Notes: generated by a model not told the origin, from the letters alone. A DNA stretch of 64,000 nucleotides from Erythrophleum ivorense (GCA_026724425.1 JAIUCV010000276.1:558001-622000), one strand, 5' to 3'. Shown: positions 24,040 through 36,692, counted from the first letter of the stretch. Made by a program: numbers and translations.

Positions 24040-24990
24040 GTGGTTCGTTTGACTAGATGCTAAAGGCCAGCTGTCACCCTATATGCTTATAATTCAAGGT
24101 TTCAAATTGTGCCCCACATTGTTAAATGCAGCCACAATATTGCAGATGTGGGCCACACTACATCCACATTAATCCGCAATATAACTGTCTACAACTCGTA
24201 TTTTAAAACCCGCAACACCCACAACCACAACCACAATTTAAATGCATTTAGTGATTGGATACAAGTCAAGTATGCCAAGCAAGAGGTTAACAAAGAGAGT
24301 TCAAAGAACTTCCTCTTCCTGTAGAAATATCCCTCTTCCTCATTCCAACAAAATGCTATTAGAGCATAAGAAAAGGAGGAAGATGAAGACGGTGAGCATG
24401 ATGATGATGGAGCAATAATTCAAGGTGGATCAATTAGATACATATATTGAATTAGTGAAGAAACTTGCTGATGAGGGATGATAAATTAGTCACATTGTTT
24501 ATGTGAATTGCTATTCTTGTGATACAAATAAGGAGTAGAACTCCTAATAAACCCTCGGAAGATAAGGAAACTCACAGAAAAGGAGTGCTTGTAGGTCTCT
24601 CGGGTTGATATCTGCAATTGTATAAAAGGATAGATGAACCTTCTAATGAAGAGCCAGTGGTGTGGAAAAGGTAAGCCTCCAAAGTAAAAATGAAGAAAAC
24701 TGTAAACTATAGGGAGCGCTAAAAGTTAATAATTTGAATTTTCCAAGTGTAGTTCAGACTTTTTGGGGTTTTAGGTGTTCCAGTTCGATAGTGTGGTTCA
24801 TGCAACCAGATGCTAAAGGGTTACCTATTGTGGCTATATATACCCATTGTGTTTGATGGTTGGATGTAAGAGAAGAAAATCATGCATGAAAATAACACAG
24901 TTCAAAGAATTTCTTCTTCCTATAGAAATGTCCTTCTTCATCCTTCCAACAAGCGGCTGTTCCTCGTTAGCTTAGTCTACTCTATTCGAC
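24040..24990 (+). repeat. Internal tandem duplication within intron 2 of MADS copy 1
   Basis: About 24,040-24,350 and 24,780-24,960 share the same succession: AGATGCTAAAGG, a CCTAT..TAT stretch and CAAAGAA.TTCTTCTTCCT.TAGAAAT. Copy 3 (reverse strand, about 60,400-60,560) has it once, so the doubling is specific to copy 1. Confidence 0.55.
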
Positions 24991-25221
24991 GAAGAAACAG
25001 AAAAGCAAATGTAAATTTTCAAAGTGAAAAAAAAAAAAAACTGAAATAGAATGCTAATTTATTTAGTCAAATTGCCCCTCTCTCCAGCTACAAAACAAAG
25101 ATTCTCTTTATACTTTCAAAATTGATCAACAGCAATTACTGACAGACTGTGCCAGAGGTGATAATCAATCGGCACATTAGTTGCTAAAAAAGGTTTTTGC
25201 ACAACTTGATATTATATATTT

Positions 25222-25785
25222 AGGGCATGTTTGGGAGTTAGAAGGGGAAGGAATGGTCAAATGATAATTTTCTTTCCCCTATTTCTCCTCCAAAGTCACT
25301 CAAATCCGGGGAACATAAAATTATAAAGGAGGGAGGATTTTGGAAGGATAATTGAGAATTCTTTAATCTCCTCTCTTTATGACAAACTCTCAAATAACGA
25401 GAAGTTTCAATGAAACATTTCATTCCCTTCCCTTTCCTTCCTCTCCATTATTTACAATCCAAATATACCCTATGTTTGGGAGTTGAGAAAAAAAGGAAAG
25501 AGAAAGAATCCAAAGAAAAGGGAAGGAGAAGAGAAGAGAGGAGAAAGGAAGTTAAATGGTTATTTTTCTTCCTCTTATTTATGAAAACTTTCTCCTCCAA
25601 AGTCATCCAAGTTGAAGGAATTTAATATTTTAATGGGCGGAGAATTTTGAAAAATTTTATAATGTTAGTTAAAAATCTTCCATTCTCCTCTCCTTCTAAC
25701 AAATCCCAAACAAGGAAGAGTTAATGAAACTGTTCCTTCCCTGACCTTCTCCTCCATTCTTTCCCCTCCAAATATAAAGAGATTT
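25222..25785. repeat. Two adjacent copies of a TGTTTGGGAG-ended insertion in intron 2 of MADS copy 1
   Basis: At 25,222 and again at about 25,476 the text TGTTTGGGAGTT starts a roughly 250-300 bp unit containing CTCCTCCAAAGTCA and ending with CCTCCAAATATA or similar. The reverse-strand equivalent in copy 3 (about 59,870-60,062, ending CTCCCAAACATACC) has one unit. This looks like a small inverted-repeat element that became doubled; family not assigned. Confidence 0.55.
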
Positions 25786-28359
25786 TTTCTGAATTAGTTT
25801 ATTGGTTTCCATTTATTTCTATTTACCTGCTGTATTTGTTGCTGATGTTTGAATGAAATTGCACTGTTAATGGCAGCATTTAAAGCAAGAAATACCAAGT
25901 ATGATGAAGAAGATTGAGCTTCTTGAAGTTTCAAAACGGTTCAAGACCTACTTTGAACTTCAATTATCTTTAAAATTCTTTAAGCTCGATGCAACAATGG
26001 ATTCATCAGAAAAGAACGTTTTGATTTTGTAATTTCAATCCCTCAGGAAACTCCTGGGAGAAGGATTGGGATCATGCTCCCTAGAAGAACTACATGAGAT
26101 ACAACAACAGTTGGAAAGAAGTGTAAGAAACGTTCGAGGAAGAAAGGTTGACATAATATGGCTCTAGAATTTTACTCCGGAAATTTATGTTAATTTATAT
26201 CTAAATCTCAACTATCTATTTTTCAGAATCAGGTTTTTAAGGAACAAATGGAGCAGCTAAAAGAAAAGGTATGCTGTTCATATTAATTGAGAAGGTGCTT
26301 TAATACTTGAATGTGATTTTGCATTTGCTTTTGCGGAATTGAAATATGAGAGGAACTGTCTAAAAGGAGAACAAAGAAATTTTTGGTATTTTTCCGAAGT
26401 AATTCTACCTGCAAGTTACATACAGTTACAAATGGCCACCACTGCATAGGTATTCTTCTATTGGATGAAGAGGATGATCGATCTTGTGATCCTTTACTCA
26501 GACACCCACTCAACCAACCTGAGCTAGACTCACTTGGGAACTGCATAGGTGTTTGCATCTGAAGTCTATTGGTTTCAAATTTAGAGAAGTTCTCAAGTGT
26601 CATATGGTGCATGTGAATGAGGATTCAATCTGCACATGTGAGATTCACATGTCTGATTATGGAAACAAAAGGCTAGCCATTGGATCTATACGAACTATGT
26701 GGTACCAAAGAATTTATCAACAGTTGAACTTTTTTGCCTTACTAATTAGACACATTCTCAAAAAAGGAATAAATTAAAATATTTAGCCAGACTCAGCTTA
26801 CACAAGTAGACCAAGTCAATCGTAAATAGACATGTAAATATATTAGACACACATTTATGTGATATTTTCCTTTGGCATATTTATACTTTTTTAAATGATC
26901 AACTTGGTCTATCTATCTTATGTGTATTTGGTTTGTCTAAAAATTTTGAGAAAAACTTTTTAAGGTTTACTTCTTTATGAATGAGTCTGACTCCGTTGAA
27001 AGATTTTCGGCTAAAAAAATGCTGACTTGTTTTGAATACAAACCAGGAAAAAGCTCTAGTAGCAGAAAATGCAAGGCTCTCTGAGAAGGTGAGATTATAC
27101 TGTGGTTAATTTTATCCGGAAATCATTTTCTGACTTGGAAATTTCATTAGTTTTGGTGAAAAACCCATAAAATGCTAGTAAGATTTCATACTTCATTAGT
27201 TTGGAATGAAAGACGGATTGATTATGCTGTGCAATCTGGTATCCAGCCAAAGCAAGCAGGAGAGAATGAGAGTAAAAATTCAGCCTCCTTAGAAAATAGT
27301 CCAACTTCAGATGTAGAAACTGACTTGTTCATTGGGCTACCAGAAACAAGAACAAGACGCATTCCTCCTCCTCCTTCTGAGGTCTAACGGAAGATTATAA
27401 TCAAATCCACAACTATGCCATCTTCTGTAATAATGTATATATATTAGGATGCCCATGTGCTCTCAGTGAAATCAATAATAATGGTAATTCTGAGAGTGGA
27501 TATTTGTGGTCCATGTAGATGAGACATTGATTAATATTGTATTACTCAAACTAATATAAGCCGCATGGTTAACGCATCTTTTAGGGTTTAACTGCTTGCA
27601 TGTTAGATAAGTGGAAATTTTTGCATGTGCTGACAAGATTTATCCCTCTAAAAGGTGTTTCATTGCAAATTGTACGATGAAAATCTTATTTAGTTCCCTG
27701 ACAAGTAAGGTGAATTTTAATTTATTTTTTCAATTATTAAAATGCTTGCATGGTTGCCCTTCTATCCCATCTTTGTCTAAAAATTAATGCCAAATTGAAC
27801 AGTCTGTTAATTTAGACTCCAAATATGAGATGTGAGTGAATGGTCCCCAGGAAAATAAACAACGTTCAAATTTATGTATTATTAGGTCTGATGTTATATT
27901 TTAGATAGAGATTGGTTATAAGCGCAACATTCTAAGTATTTAAATGATTAGGGGATTAAATTGAAAAATAAAATATGTGGAGAATCAAATTGAAACTCCA
28001 CCTATATATTAGATATCAAATAGGGTTTTCCCCACCTTTTAAGTCCTTAAACACATAAAAATCTTTTCATAAAATGTTTCAGAATAAAGAGTAAGATATT
28101 TAAACTTGTGCCAAACACTAGTTTTGAGATAGCTGAGTTGCACTTTGAAATTGAGATGACTGACCTCAACCTTAGTGTTTTTATTATTCAATGAGCTAAT
28201 GGTCGATAAAATTTGAATCCTCAAATATGTTTTTCATGCAATGCTATGCATAATAAATTTTTCATATAAATGAGTATTTGTGTCCTTTATGTATCCAAGT
28301 TTTTCCTTTCTTTTTTTCCGTGTGTTTTAGTCATCCCATTTTCTCTCAGCTGTCAAAAC

Positions 28360-28500
28360 CTGAACTCCAAGGTGATTTCGAGCTTTTTCATTCTCTTTTG
28401 TCTGTGTTTCTACTCTCTTGGAGACTATATTGGATTTCAGAATTTTGCAGTCATTGATGTGGAGAAGAATGGCACCATTACATTCACATAGATAACTCTT
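28360..28500 (+). other. Conserved block downstream of MADS copy 1, with an EF-hand-like peptide
   Basis: The open frame at 28,270-28,491 ends IGFQNFAVIDVEKNGTITFT, resembling a calcium-binding EF-hand loop (D-x-E-x-N-G-x-I). The same block occurs downstream of copy 3 on the minus strand (56,420-56,540), with few changes and one fewer stop. Conservation may only reflect recent duplication. It could be a fragment of a neighbouring gene or a 3' untranslated exon; I cannot tell which. Confidence 0.3.
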
Positions 28501-28599
28501 GTAAACAGAAGATTAAAAGTACAAGGATAACATTGTAGAATGTGACGTACCCTGCTCTCATTTTTTTTTTTTATTTGGGTGCATTCAATCAGTGTGAAG

Positions 28600-29091
28600 C
28601 TAGTAACTTTGGATTAGGAGGCAAAAAAAAAAAAATTCTCAAATCTTTTAACATCTTATTATAAAAAAGAAATTTATACTTTTACAATATATTGTTTAAA
28701 TAAAATACTTTTCTTTGAATTTTTGCATTGAGCTAAATGAAATTAACTCAACAATAATATTCTACCTTTCCTCCGTCTATATATAGAATCAAGTTTAAAT
28801 TCAGGGTAGTAATGTACAAAGAATTACACTTCATATTAATGTCAACAACTTTATTATCTAAATATTCAGAAAGTGTATATACTAATTCATAATAAAGAAA
28901 CACTAAAAAAATATATCATCACTTAACAAACATTATAATAATTTAATGAATAGTTTAGAAGAGTATTTTAAAAAGGAAAAAAAATCTATCTAATGAAGCA
29001 TACAAATTTATTATTATCAATTTGGAAAAATCCATATATACAGAGCATGGTCAATTTCCAAAAAAGTTTGACTAAAGCTAAGGGTAATTTG

Positions 29092-29130
<39 letters not shown>

Positions 29131-32100
29131 TTAAGGGGGGAAGTGGGAAAAAAAGAAGAAAGGTAGAGAAAAAATAAGAATAGGAGAAAGAAAAGAAATT
29201 AAAGAAGGAAAAAATAGGGGGAAAAACATATATAGGTTCAGTAAATTTAAGTTAAAATGTCAAATAAAAAGAAATACATGTATGAGTTTACTAATTAATT
29301 CAATAGGTCTAATGGATTCTAAATTTTAAAAAGTGTGGATGTAAAAAATCAATTACATGTTAAGCCTTTATGTAAATCAGAAATTTTCAAAAAAAAATTG
29401 TTATCATGCTTCAAAATTAGTCAAACTTCCCAGAAATTAAGTTTTTCATGTTTAGAAAACACCAAAAAAAAATTTGGGCATTTAACTCAATAATTTGCTA
29501 CACTAACCGAGGCCAAACTCTATAAACTTTTTCAAAAACCTTTCCCATCATAGTTTGTCATTCCATACTATTTATGATGGCATTGTACTGATTAAAGCAT
29601 TGTTAAAGACAAGTCATGGTCTAATATATACAAATATACATCAAAAAAGGTCCATGACCTTAGGTCAGCCTTCTACATTGTCTTTGTAGGGTCCTAGATG
29701 GCAAACAAGGCCTGCCTCTTTTCGTTGACCACAGACCATTTCATACTCGTGATCACATGAACCTATCCACACCTAGGTCATCCACATACATCCATTCTAT
29801 TTCAACTACAAATTTACAATTGACATGGTCACTTTGTATTTGAACTCATTGTCACAAAGAAGTAAGAATTTACATTTTTAATAAAAATATTGATGATTTT
29901 TGAAAATTAGTAATAATTCAATAAAAATGTAAAAATTTATATTCTCACTAAAAACACAGAAGTTTTAAAAACTAATAATAGTCTAGTTATATAATTTGCA
30001 GAAAAACATTTTCCTCTTCCCTTGTCTAAACATATAAAAGATAGCAAAGACAAACATCACATATTATTAGATAATTAGCAGGATAGACATATTTTTATAC
30101 ATACATATCAATGTTATTTTCTGAACAAATACCCCAAAATCATCCCCTTGGCCCAATATCATTATCTATCTATATACCTAAATCATTACTAGATCATACA
30201 ATAGTATTTCATGAGAGGGCCTACCATATCTATATAAAATACAAGGATGCTAAGTATTTTTGTAATACTAACATATGTATAACAATAACTACATGATAAT
30301 GTGTGGTTGATGATTAGAACCAATGATATGGTGAGTATCGGTACTCAAAATCCCCACCATCCTATCTGATGTGAGGAAAATGAAACTCTAATAACCATAA
30401 TAATTCTGCGCAGATATATGAAATAACATGTAAAATTGTTGAATAATCTTTAGACACCAGCTGAAAATAGCATTGCTCAATAGATATATTCAATCCTTGG
30501 AAATGGTGCTAAAAACTTGATGCAAACTACTTTTAATAGATAAAGCTAGCAGGTGTATTAGTAGCTCAAGTTGTAAAGTGAAGTTGGAGTCCAAGTGATG
30601 ATCCCACAAGGATTCAAGTAAATTTAAAAGTTTTAAAAAGAAAAAAATTTAAAGGTTAGCTATGTTTAATTATAACTAAGTTTACATGCTAGTAGCCCAT
30701 GTTTTCCTAATTACTTATCTCACAAACATTTCAACAAACAATTAAAATGCATAAAATAAAATAAGAAAAGACCAAAGAAAACACTCAAACAAAGACTTAA
30801 GGGCTCAAAATAAAAAAAAAGAAATTTAAAAAAAACTCAAAGGTGGAATAGATAAACAATGATTGAATCGCCTAATTACACCTAGAACTCAACACTACAT
30901 TCATATTCAATATGGCTAGTGAATTCCTAGTAAAGCAATTAACCCTCAGTACCCATTTAAGTTCCATTATTCCTAGGATGAATTCATTAATGGGATTAAG
31001 CTCCTTTCGATGAATTCATAGTTAATTAAATCCAGCTACATTTTATCAAACTCCAGACAAACATTTGATTAAATGGTATACAAGTTATCTTAATTCTTAT
31101 TACAATGATAGCTCTATCAGATGTAACCATATTAAAACTCAATTGCACAATTTCCCAATCATCTTAATTAACATTGTAATCTAGTAATTCCCTTAGACAG
31201 AACAACATCACAATAATCAATTAAACTCAAGAATATCTACACAAAGGCAATAAGCTCAACATATATACTCCATATAGAATCAAATTAGCAATATATCATC
31301 ACAATAATTAGATATATACAAAACAATTAGAATTCATCTATCTCTAAATAGATCAACAAAATCAAAAAGACAAATAGAAAAGAAAAAAGAAAAGACCATA
31401 AGAGAAATGTAATTTGACATTGAAGCTCGTCTCTTAGCAACTTCTCATCATCTAAGACCATCAGAGCTCCCAGAGGCCTCCTAGAATCCTAACTATCTCA
31501 AATGTGATATCTTCTTCTTTGCCACTCATTCTAATGGGTATTTATAGGCTCTAGAAGTTAGATCACACAAAACTACCACGTTTTGGGATTTTAACGCCAA
31601 CACAGCTGTGCTATGCATATAAGGGCCTTTTGTAGCCTTTGGTTCCAACAATTCATCCTTCAAACTCCTCTTTAAATGTCCACCTTTGCTCTAGTGACCT
31701 ACAGCACACAACCTATTAAACACGATTAAATCTTATTAAAAACGACTGAAAGTAACTATAATAATTCAAAAACAAAATTAAACTACTATTTACAGTATTG
31801 TTAAAAACATCAAAAATTATTTACAAAAAGATAAAAATACCTAAAAATTCCGATGATAAGTTTGTTAGGTTTCGAGTATAAAGCATAGTGAAAAATTTTA
31901 AAATTTTTTCGAAACTCACTAAGGATCCATGCAAAAAAGCATAAATCAATGATAGAGTTCATACTTTTTATTATAAGGACATCTAATCTTTGATCCATAA
32001 GTGTATGCAAGAATCAACAATGCAAACTGATGGACTTGCATCTCTACTGTATCTATGTTAACAAGACAAAACTTTGATTACTTTGGAGCACGGTCTTCAC

Positions 32101-33639
32101 TACCTTTACTAGGAGACTCATTCTCATTATTCGTAGCTTTCTGATATCTAGTGCATAACGCTATGTGTTATTATTAAATAATGGTAGAGTTTAGTTAGGC
32201 TGATCTAATAAGTTTTATTCAGACAGATAAAGGATGAAGACACTATTGGGCTTAAGTTATTGGCCTAGTCCAATAAAAACTTTGATCAATAATCTACTAA
32301 AAAGATGTAATATTACTTTAACATTATAATATAATATTATATTATAATTTTAGCATTATATTATATATTGGGTTATATTCTTAGAATCTCTAGTCTAATT
32401 AAAAATCTTAATTATATTATATTAACTCAAAATTTAACTTACTCTTTGTATGCAATCCTATAGGTTCTATTACGTTGGTAGTAATTCTAAAGAAGAATCT
32501 TATTTTAGAATAATAAATAGTGAGTGATATCTAGCAATACATCATTGTCATCTAAGTAATAAAAATATTTGTAATTCGACATACCTAATCTGTGAATAAT
32601 TTTTGTGCAGTTTAATCCTTTTTGTTTGCAATACCAGATTGAACTTAAGGCATAGAATGTGTCATCCTCTTTATAATTCAATCTCTGTGTTTGTTGATTC
32701 CTAAGTAAACTAAGTTAAAAAAATGAATCAATATCACGTATTGATCCATAAGAGTACAACTATGCATTTCTTAGTTGCAGTCAATCAAGGGTCCCACAAA
32801 CATCACTTCTACAAAGGAAGGACAAAATCTCATCTAGATCATCAACATCTCTCTACATGATTTGTGATATATCCAATCATCACCCCTTAAGCCATCTTTA
32901 TTCATGTTTATTATAGGTGATATTTGATGGCATTAAGTTATGATTCCTCGTGTGAGGAACTATAGTGATTTCAAGTCAAATAATCACATACATCATGGTC
33001 ATTATAAGAATTACTTAAGACACTCATTTAACAACCCATGTAATATTCTCATAGCAGATCTGTCTAATACATTTATTCTCTAACATGTATCCATATAATG
33101 ATTTGATATTTCATATCCATTACTGTAATTATCAGCCATCATATGTACTAGTCTTGTTGTACCATTATTATCTTATTTCACAATAATACTCAACTAAGGA
33201 CACTTTAAGAATAATAAATTATTCTAAGGATAATTAATATATTTATTTATATTACACAAATATAACATTAAATATAATAACTAAAATGTCTTCAAAAACA
33301 AAATGCAATATAATATATGCAAATACAATCATCCTATGATTCACTTTTAGAGTATACACTAACAAACTCTCCTAAATTAGTATGAAAATACTGATAAATT
33401 TGGGACTTATCACTATGCCAACTTGATCGAAGTAATGATTAGCTTGCCTTTTTCCCTTATATAAATAGGGACTCCAACCACACAACCAAGACACTTCTTC
33501 TAGTTCATAACAATACTTTTACTACTTACTTCAAGTCTGGCACTCCTACGGTAATATCTTCATCTTAAAAGAAAAGAAATACAACTTTCTCTCTTTTTCA
33601 AGCCACTTTCTCCTTGTCTATAACCATTCTCAATCCATA
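28600..33639. other. 5 kb intergenic stretch, AT-rich, probable old LTR pieces
   Basis: No gene is recognised. A (GA)n microsatellite lies at 29,094-29,127. About 30,560-31,640 resembles a plant LTR or leader region: it has a minus-strand TATA box (CCTATAAATACCC, about 31,537-31,549) and the text CAAGTGATGATCCCACAAGG. About 32,200-33,400 also looks repeat-derived, but I cannot define ends. The short frames here have no protein features. Confidence 0.35.
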
Positions 33640-35569
33640 ACAATTGTTAATGACCAAAAACAGTTGATAAAATATAAGGAAAAAATTTAAATATTTCGCT
33701 AAAGCAATAGCTAGGAATCTAGATATAAGCACTCATGAGATTAACTCTTAAAATGTTTTAAAAGTTTAAATTTGATTTTCTATTTTATTTTTCAAGAGTA
33801 TTCCCGCATCTTTTAGGGGTGAGTTTAATCTCGTTTGATAATCATAGCTATCTTAATCCAAAAAAGTTTTTCAATTGGCTAACACTCCTAATATTGTAAA
33901 AGTCTCTCTACTACTAAACTCAAGCGTGCCCTCTGACTTTAATTACTCTTTTCTAAAATAAAGTCTTTGATGCTTGTTAAAGTTGGACACAATTTTTATT
34001 TCAATGAATTTTTTTTCCTCCCCTTTCACAGGCCTTTTGAGAAGCACATCAGTAACTAGTAACAAAAACTAACAGGACGATGATGGCAAAAATTATATAA
34101 AATGTCCGACTTTTTAATGCTAGTTTATTGCCTTCCAAACGCGGACAATATTTTAGTTTCAAAATGTTATTTTTATGTAATGTGGCGATTCATTGACAAT
34201 GTTTATAATATTTAATAGCCTACATTTGAAAAAAAAAAAAATCCGTCAGCTGCAATTGTAGAACTCATTAATTGTAGTTATATCAAATAAAGTCAAAGAC
34301 TACTTTTTTTTTCCCCTTCAAGAGGGCGACATAGGATTTTTTGCATTTTGTAGGATATTAGGTCCAAAATCTGGAGAAACACATTAGCAAGCAAATAATT
34401 GGAATTTATGAAAATTTTATCATCGCATGTTAATGAAAAATTTGAGCCCCTGCACCCTATGCATTTTGTAATCCCCAGGCACTCCATATCCCTTTCTGTT
34501 TTGTGTACCCTCCTCTACGAAACACCAAATAAAAGCATGTGTCATATGTACCCCTCCATCACATTATCTCTAGCTATCCACTAGCCCCTAACTAAGAGAG
34601 AGCTAAATGAATAAGAAAATTGACGTGTAATTTCTAAGTATTTGTCATTATATATTTTTAATAAATTTATAATATGTAAAAAAGTTTTTTTAAAAAATTA
34701 ACAATGCAATGTACAATTCTAAAATATGTCATAAGAAAAATGAAAATACACTATTTTTTTTTTTGGTCATTTACAAATACTTTTACAAGCCTCATTATTT
34801 AACAAATAAAAACTTTCCACAAACTTTCACATTTATTAACAACCTTTTGTCCGTTTTGGTGTCACTTCACACTTTTTGTCTTACCAAATGGCACAGTCCC
34901 ATGAGTTTGAAAGTAATCAATTGAACGATTGGCGCGTGTCCCACGAGGGCCTTCAAATCGCATCACGCACAGAACTTGTTGGACCCAAGATTTCTAGGGT
35001 TAAAGGATGAAAGGTTTACAGGGGTAATTTTTTGGTCTCCTTTGATATCTTCTATGTAAAAATGATTTTTTTATATAATTTATGTTATTTATTATTATTA
35101 TTTAATATCATTTTCTTATTTATTTAAAAGAAGAATATTACAGTTATTTTTTTTTTCAAAATTATTTTTTATTCATTTTACAATCATCTTCGTTTTATAT
35201 TCTACATACCAAATGGATTTTTTAATTTTAAAATTAAGAAATATTTACAACTGATCTAAAGTTAAACTATTGCATTTGCATTGTTATATTTTTATTAAAA
35301 AATTTGATAATTATGACTGACAAAGTTTAAAAGGAAAGTAGAAGAAATATATTTTACTTGGTCATTGAGAGTTATCCCATCCTTCTTCCAGCCAGTTATA
35401 GCAGTCTAGATTAAATCTTGTAACTGATTTGAACAAGAATGAAAAGGAAGCACAAGTTGGTAAAGTTAGTTTAACATATAAAAGGTAAAAAGAAGAAAAA
35501 TGTGAAATAGCATGGTACTTCTTGTTCTACGATGTAGTTCCTTACTTTTAATCTACCATTTACAAAGAG
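33640..35569. repeat. Duplicated flank block C1 (pairs with 54,850-56,418)
   Basis: Matching landmarks in the same orientation include CTAGGAATCT near 33,712 and 54,900, CACTTCACACTTTTTGTC near 34,862 and 55,960, and AGAAATATATTTTACT with TCATTGAGAGTTA near 35,342 and 56,238. In the second copy the block runs straight into the region downstream of MADS copy 3. Here it breaks at 35,569 (AAAGAG) and joins intron 1 of copy A, so the MADS exons 2-7 that should lie between are deleted. No coding sequence is seen. Confidence 0.7.
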
Positions 35570-35939
35570 TTAATACTTGAATGAATAGCAGTTGCCCGAA
35601 GAAGATGAGAAAAGAGACAAAGGTCATTATCAATGCCTATAAAGATTCTCCAGGCTTATGTTCTGGAACGAAAAGATGGGAATGAAATAGAGTAAGAAAT
35701 AATTATAATACTAATAGTAATTCATTGCCTCTTATTAACATATGACATAATTTTGATACTTTTTGTATCTCTGTCTCCCTTTGTATAAACATCATGTCAC
35801 ACTGGATATGAGAAAATTTGAATTTCATAGTTCCTTAAATTTCTAAACAATTGATCGCGTCATTCAAAAAATGATATCATTTTATATTCCTAATCTTCAA
35901 CCCTCTATCTTCTTCCCATCCCTACTCTAACTTAATGTT

Positions 35940-36372
35940 TGGTTGGAAGAATTTGGGAGGAGGTGAGGGGAGGAAAACCCTTCCCCTTATTTGGTATTGC
36001 CTCTCCTCCCCTCCAAACCTTCCACTCCAAAAGTGGAAGATTTTGGAGGGAAAAAAATTTTTTTAATTTTGTTTGACTAAATTATCTTTATTTTATTTTT
36101 ATTTCAAATATAATATAAATTTTATTTTTTTAATAAAATTTAAAATATTTTTTATAAAAATAAAAAATATTTTTGAATAAAAATAAAAAAAATATTTTTT
36201 ATAATAAAAAATAAAAAAAAACTTTTTTTATAAAAATATCTTAAAAATAAAAAAAAATAATTAAAAATATAATTATCCATTAATCCCTTCTCTCCCTTTC
36301 CCTTCTTTTCTCAATCAAATAACATATTATTAAAACCCCCTTCCCTTCTTTTTCTCTATTGAACCAAACACT
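35940..36372. mobile_element. Inverted-repeat insertion in intron 1 of MADS copy A
   Basis: The block starts TGTTTGGTTGGAAG and ends TTGAACCAAACACTCTC, giving inverted termini TGTTTGGTT/AACCAAACA. Block B lacks it: near 46,630 the text runs directly from CCCTACTCTAA to GAAAATG. ACTCT flanks both ends here but the exact target duplication is unresolved. The inside is very AT-rich with A/T runs. It resembles the units at 25,222 and 59,870. Confidence 0.65.
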
Positions 36373-36512
36373 CTCTGAGAAAATGAGTGAGAATAACTAC
36401 TGCTGCTCACTTGTTTGAGATTGCCACTCTTCTAGAGTGCATACACGTGCTATATTACACACACAATTATTATGTGATTGAAGAAAGTTAAAGTAAAACA
36501 ATAGTGTACGAC

Positions 36513-36692
36513 CAGGAGCTTGCGTATTCATGGAGCCTACCTCTCGGAGAGAATATGATGAGAGCAACCTGAGCATCACAAAGAACTGAGCTCAAAAGCC
36601 TTCTTTAAAAGCCCAGTATGCCTCTTTGAGAAGGTCACTTGCCTGCTCGTGGCGTTCTCTATACGCTTCATCTGTGTCTTTCCTCTCACCAT
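36513..36692 (-). pseudogene. SOC1/AGL42-like MADS-box gene, copy A: exon 1 only, frameshifted
   Basis: On the minus strand an ATG at 36,692-36,690 opens MVRGKTQMKRIENATSRQ, VTFSKRHTGLLKKAFEL, the N-terminal and core part of a type II MADS DNA-binding domain. In the core, K-R-R is K-R-H here. Compared with copy B and the family consensus, two bases (TC) are missing just after the E-L codons, at about 36,588-36,590. The rest (SVLCDAQVALIIFSPRGRL, HEYASS) is therefore readable only in another frame. The exon ends AGCTCCTG before a GT donor at 36,513. Exon 1 in this family is about 182 bp, and with the two bases it would be 182. Exons 2-7 are absent from this copy because intron 1 is joined to block C1 at 35,569/35,570. 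It is therefore a dead fragment. Confidence 0.88.

Larger units (their letters stand above)
23552..27387 (+). pseudogene. SOC1/AGL42-like MADS-box gene, copy 1: exons 2-7, exon 1 not found
   Basis: Six exons with GT donors are visible: exon 2 at 23,552-23,633 (LQETIERYRSYTGDAPTAP), exon 3 at 25,877-25,938, exon 4 at 26,047-26,146, exon 5 at 26,227-26,268, exon 6 at 27,047-27,088, exon 7 at 27,235-27,387. Lengths 82/62/100/42/42 are the classic type II MADS (MIKC) K-box exon sizes. The protein shows the K-domain (KKIELLEVSKRKLLGEGLGS) and the C-terminal SOC1 motif DVETDLFIGLPETR. Family members are transcription factors in flowering or floral-organ ageing. Frames are open, but no MADS (DNA-binding) exon lies upstream in the window and the acceptor of exon 7 reads CAA instead of CAG at 27,232-27,234. 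Intron 1 homology stops near 23,120. Probably a 5'-truncated pseudogene; exon 1 could still lie left of the window. Confidence 0.88.

Noticed and set aside
29094..29127. GA-rich tract as a GAGA-type regulatory site
   Set aside because: It is a plain microsatellite with no gene nearby to regulate.
36397..36579. 60-codon minus-strand frame
   Set aside because: It overlaps the out-of-frame end of MADS exon 1 of copy A and then reads through the donor into intron 1.
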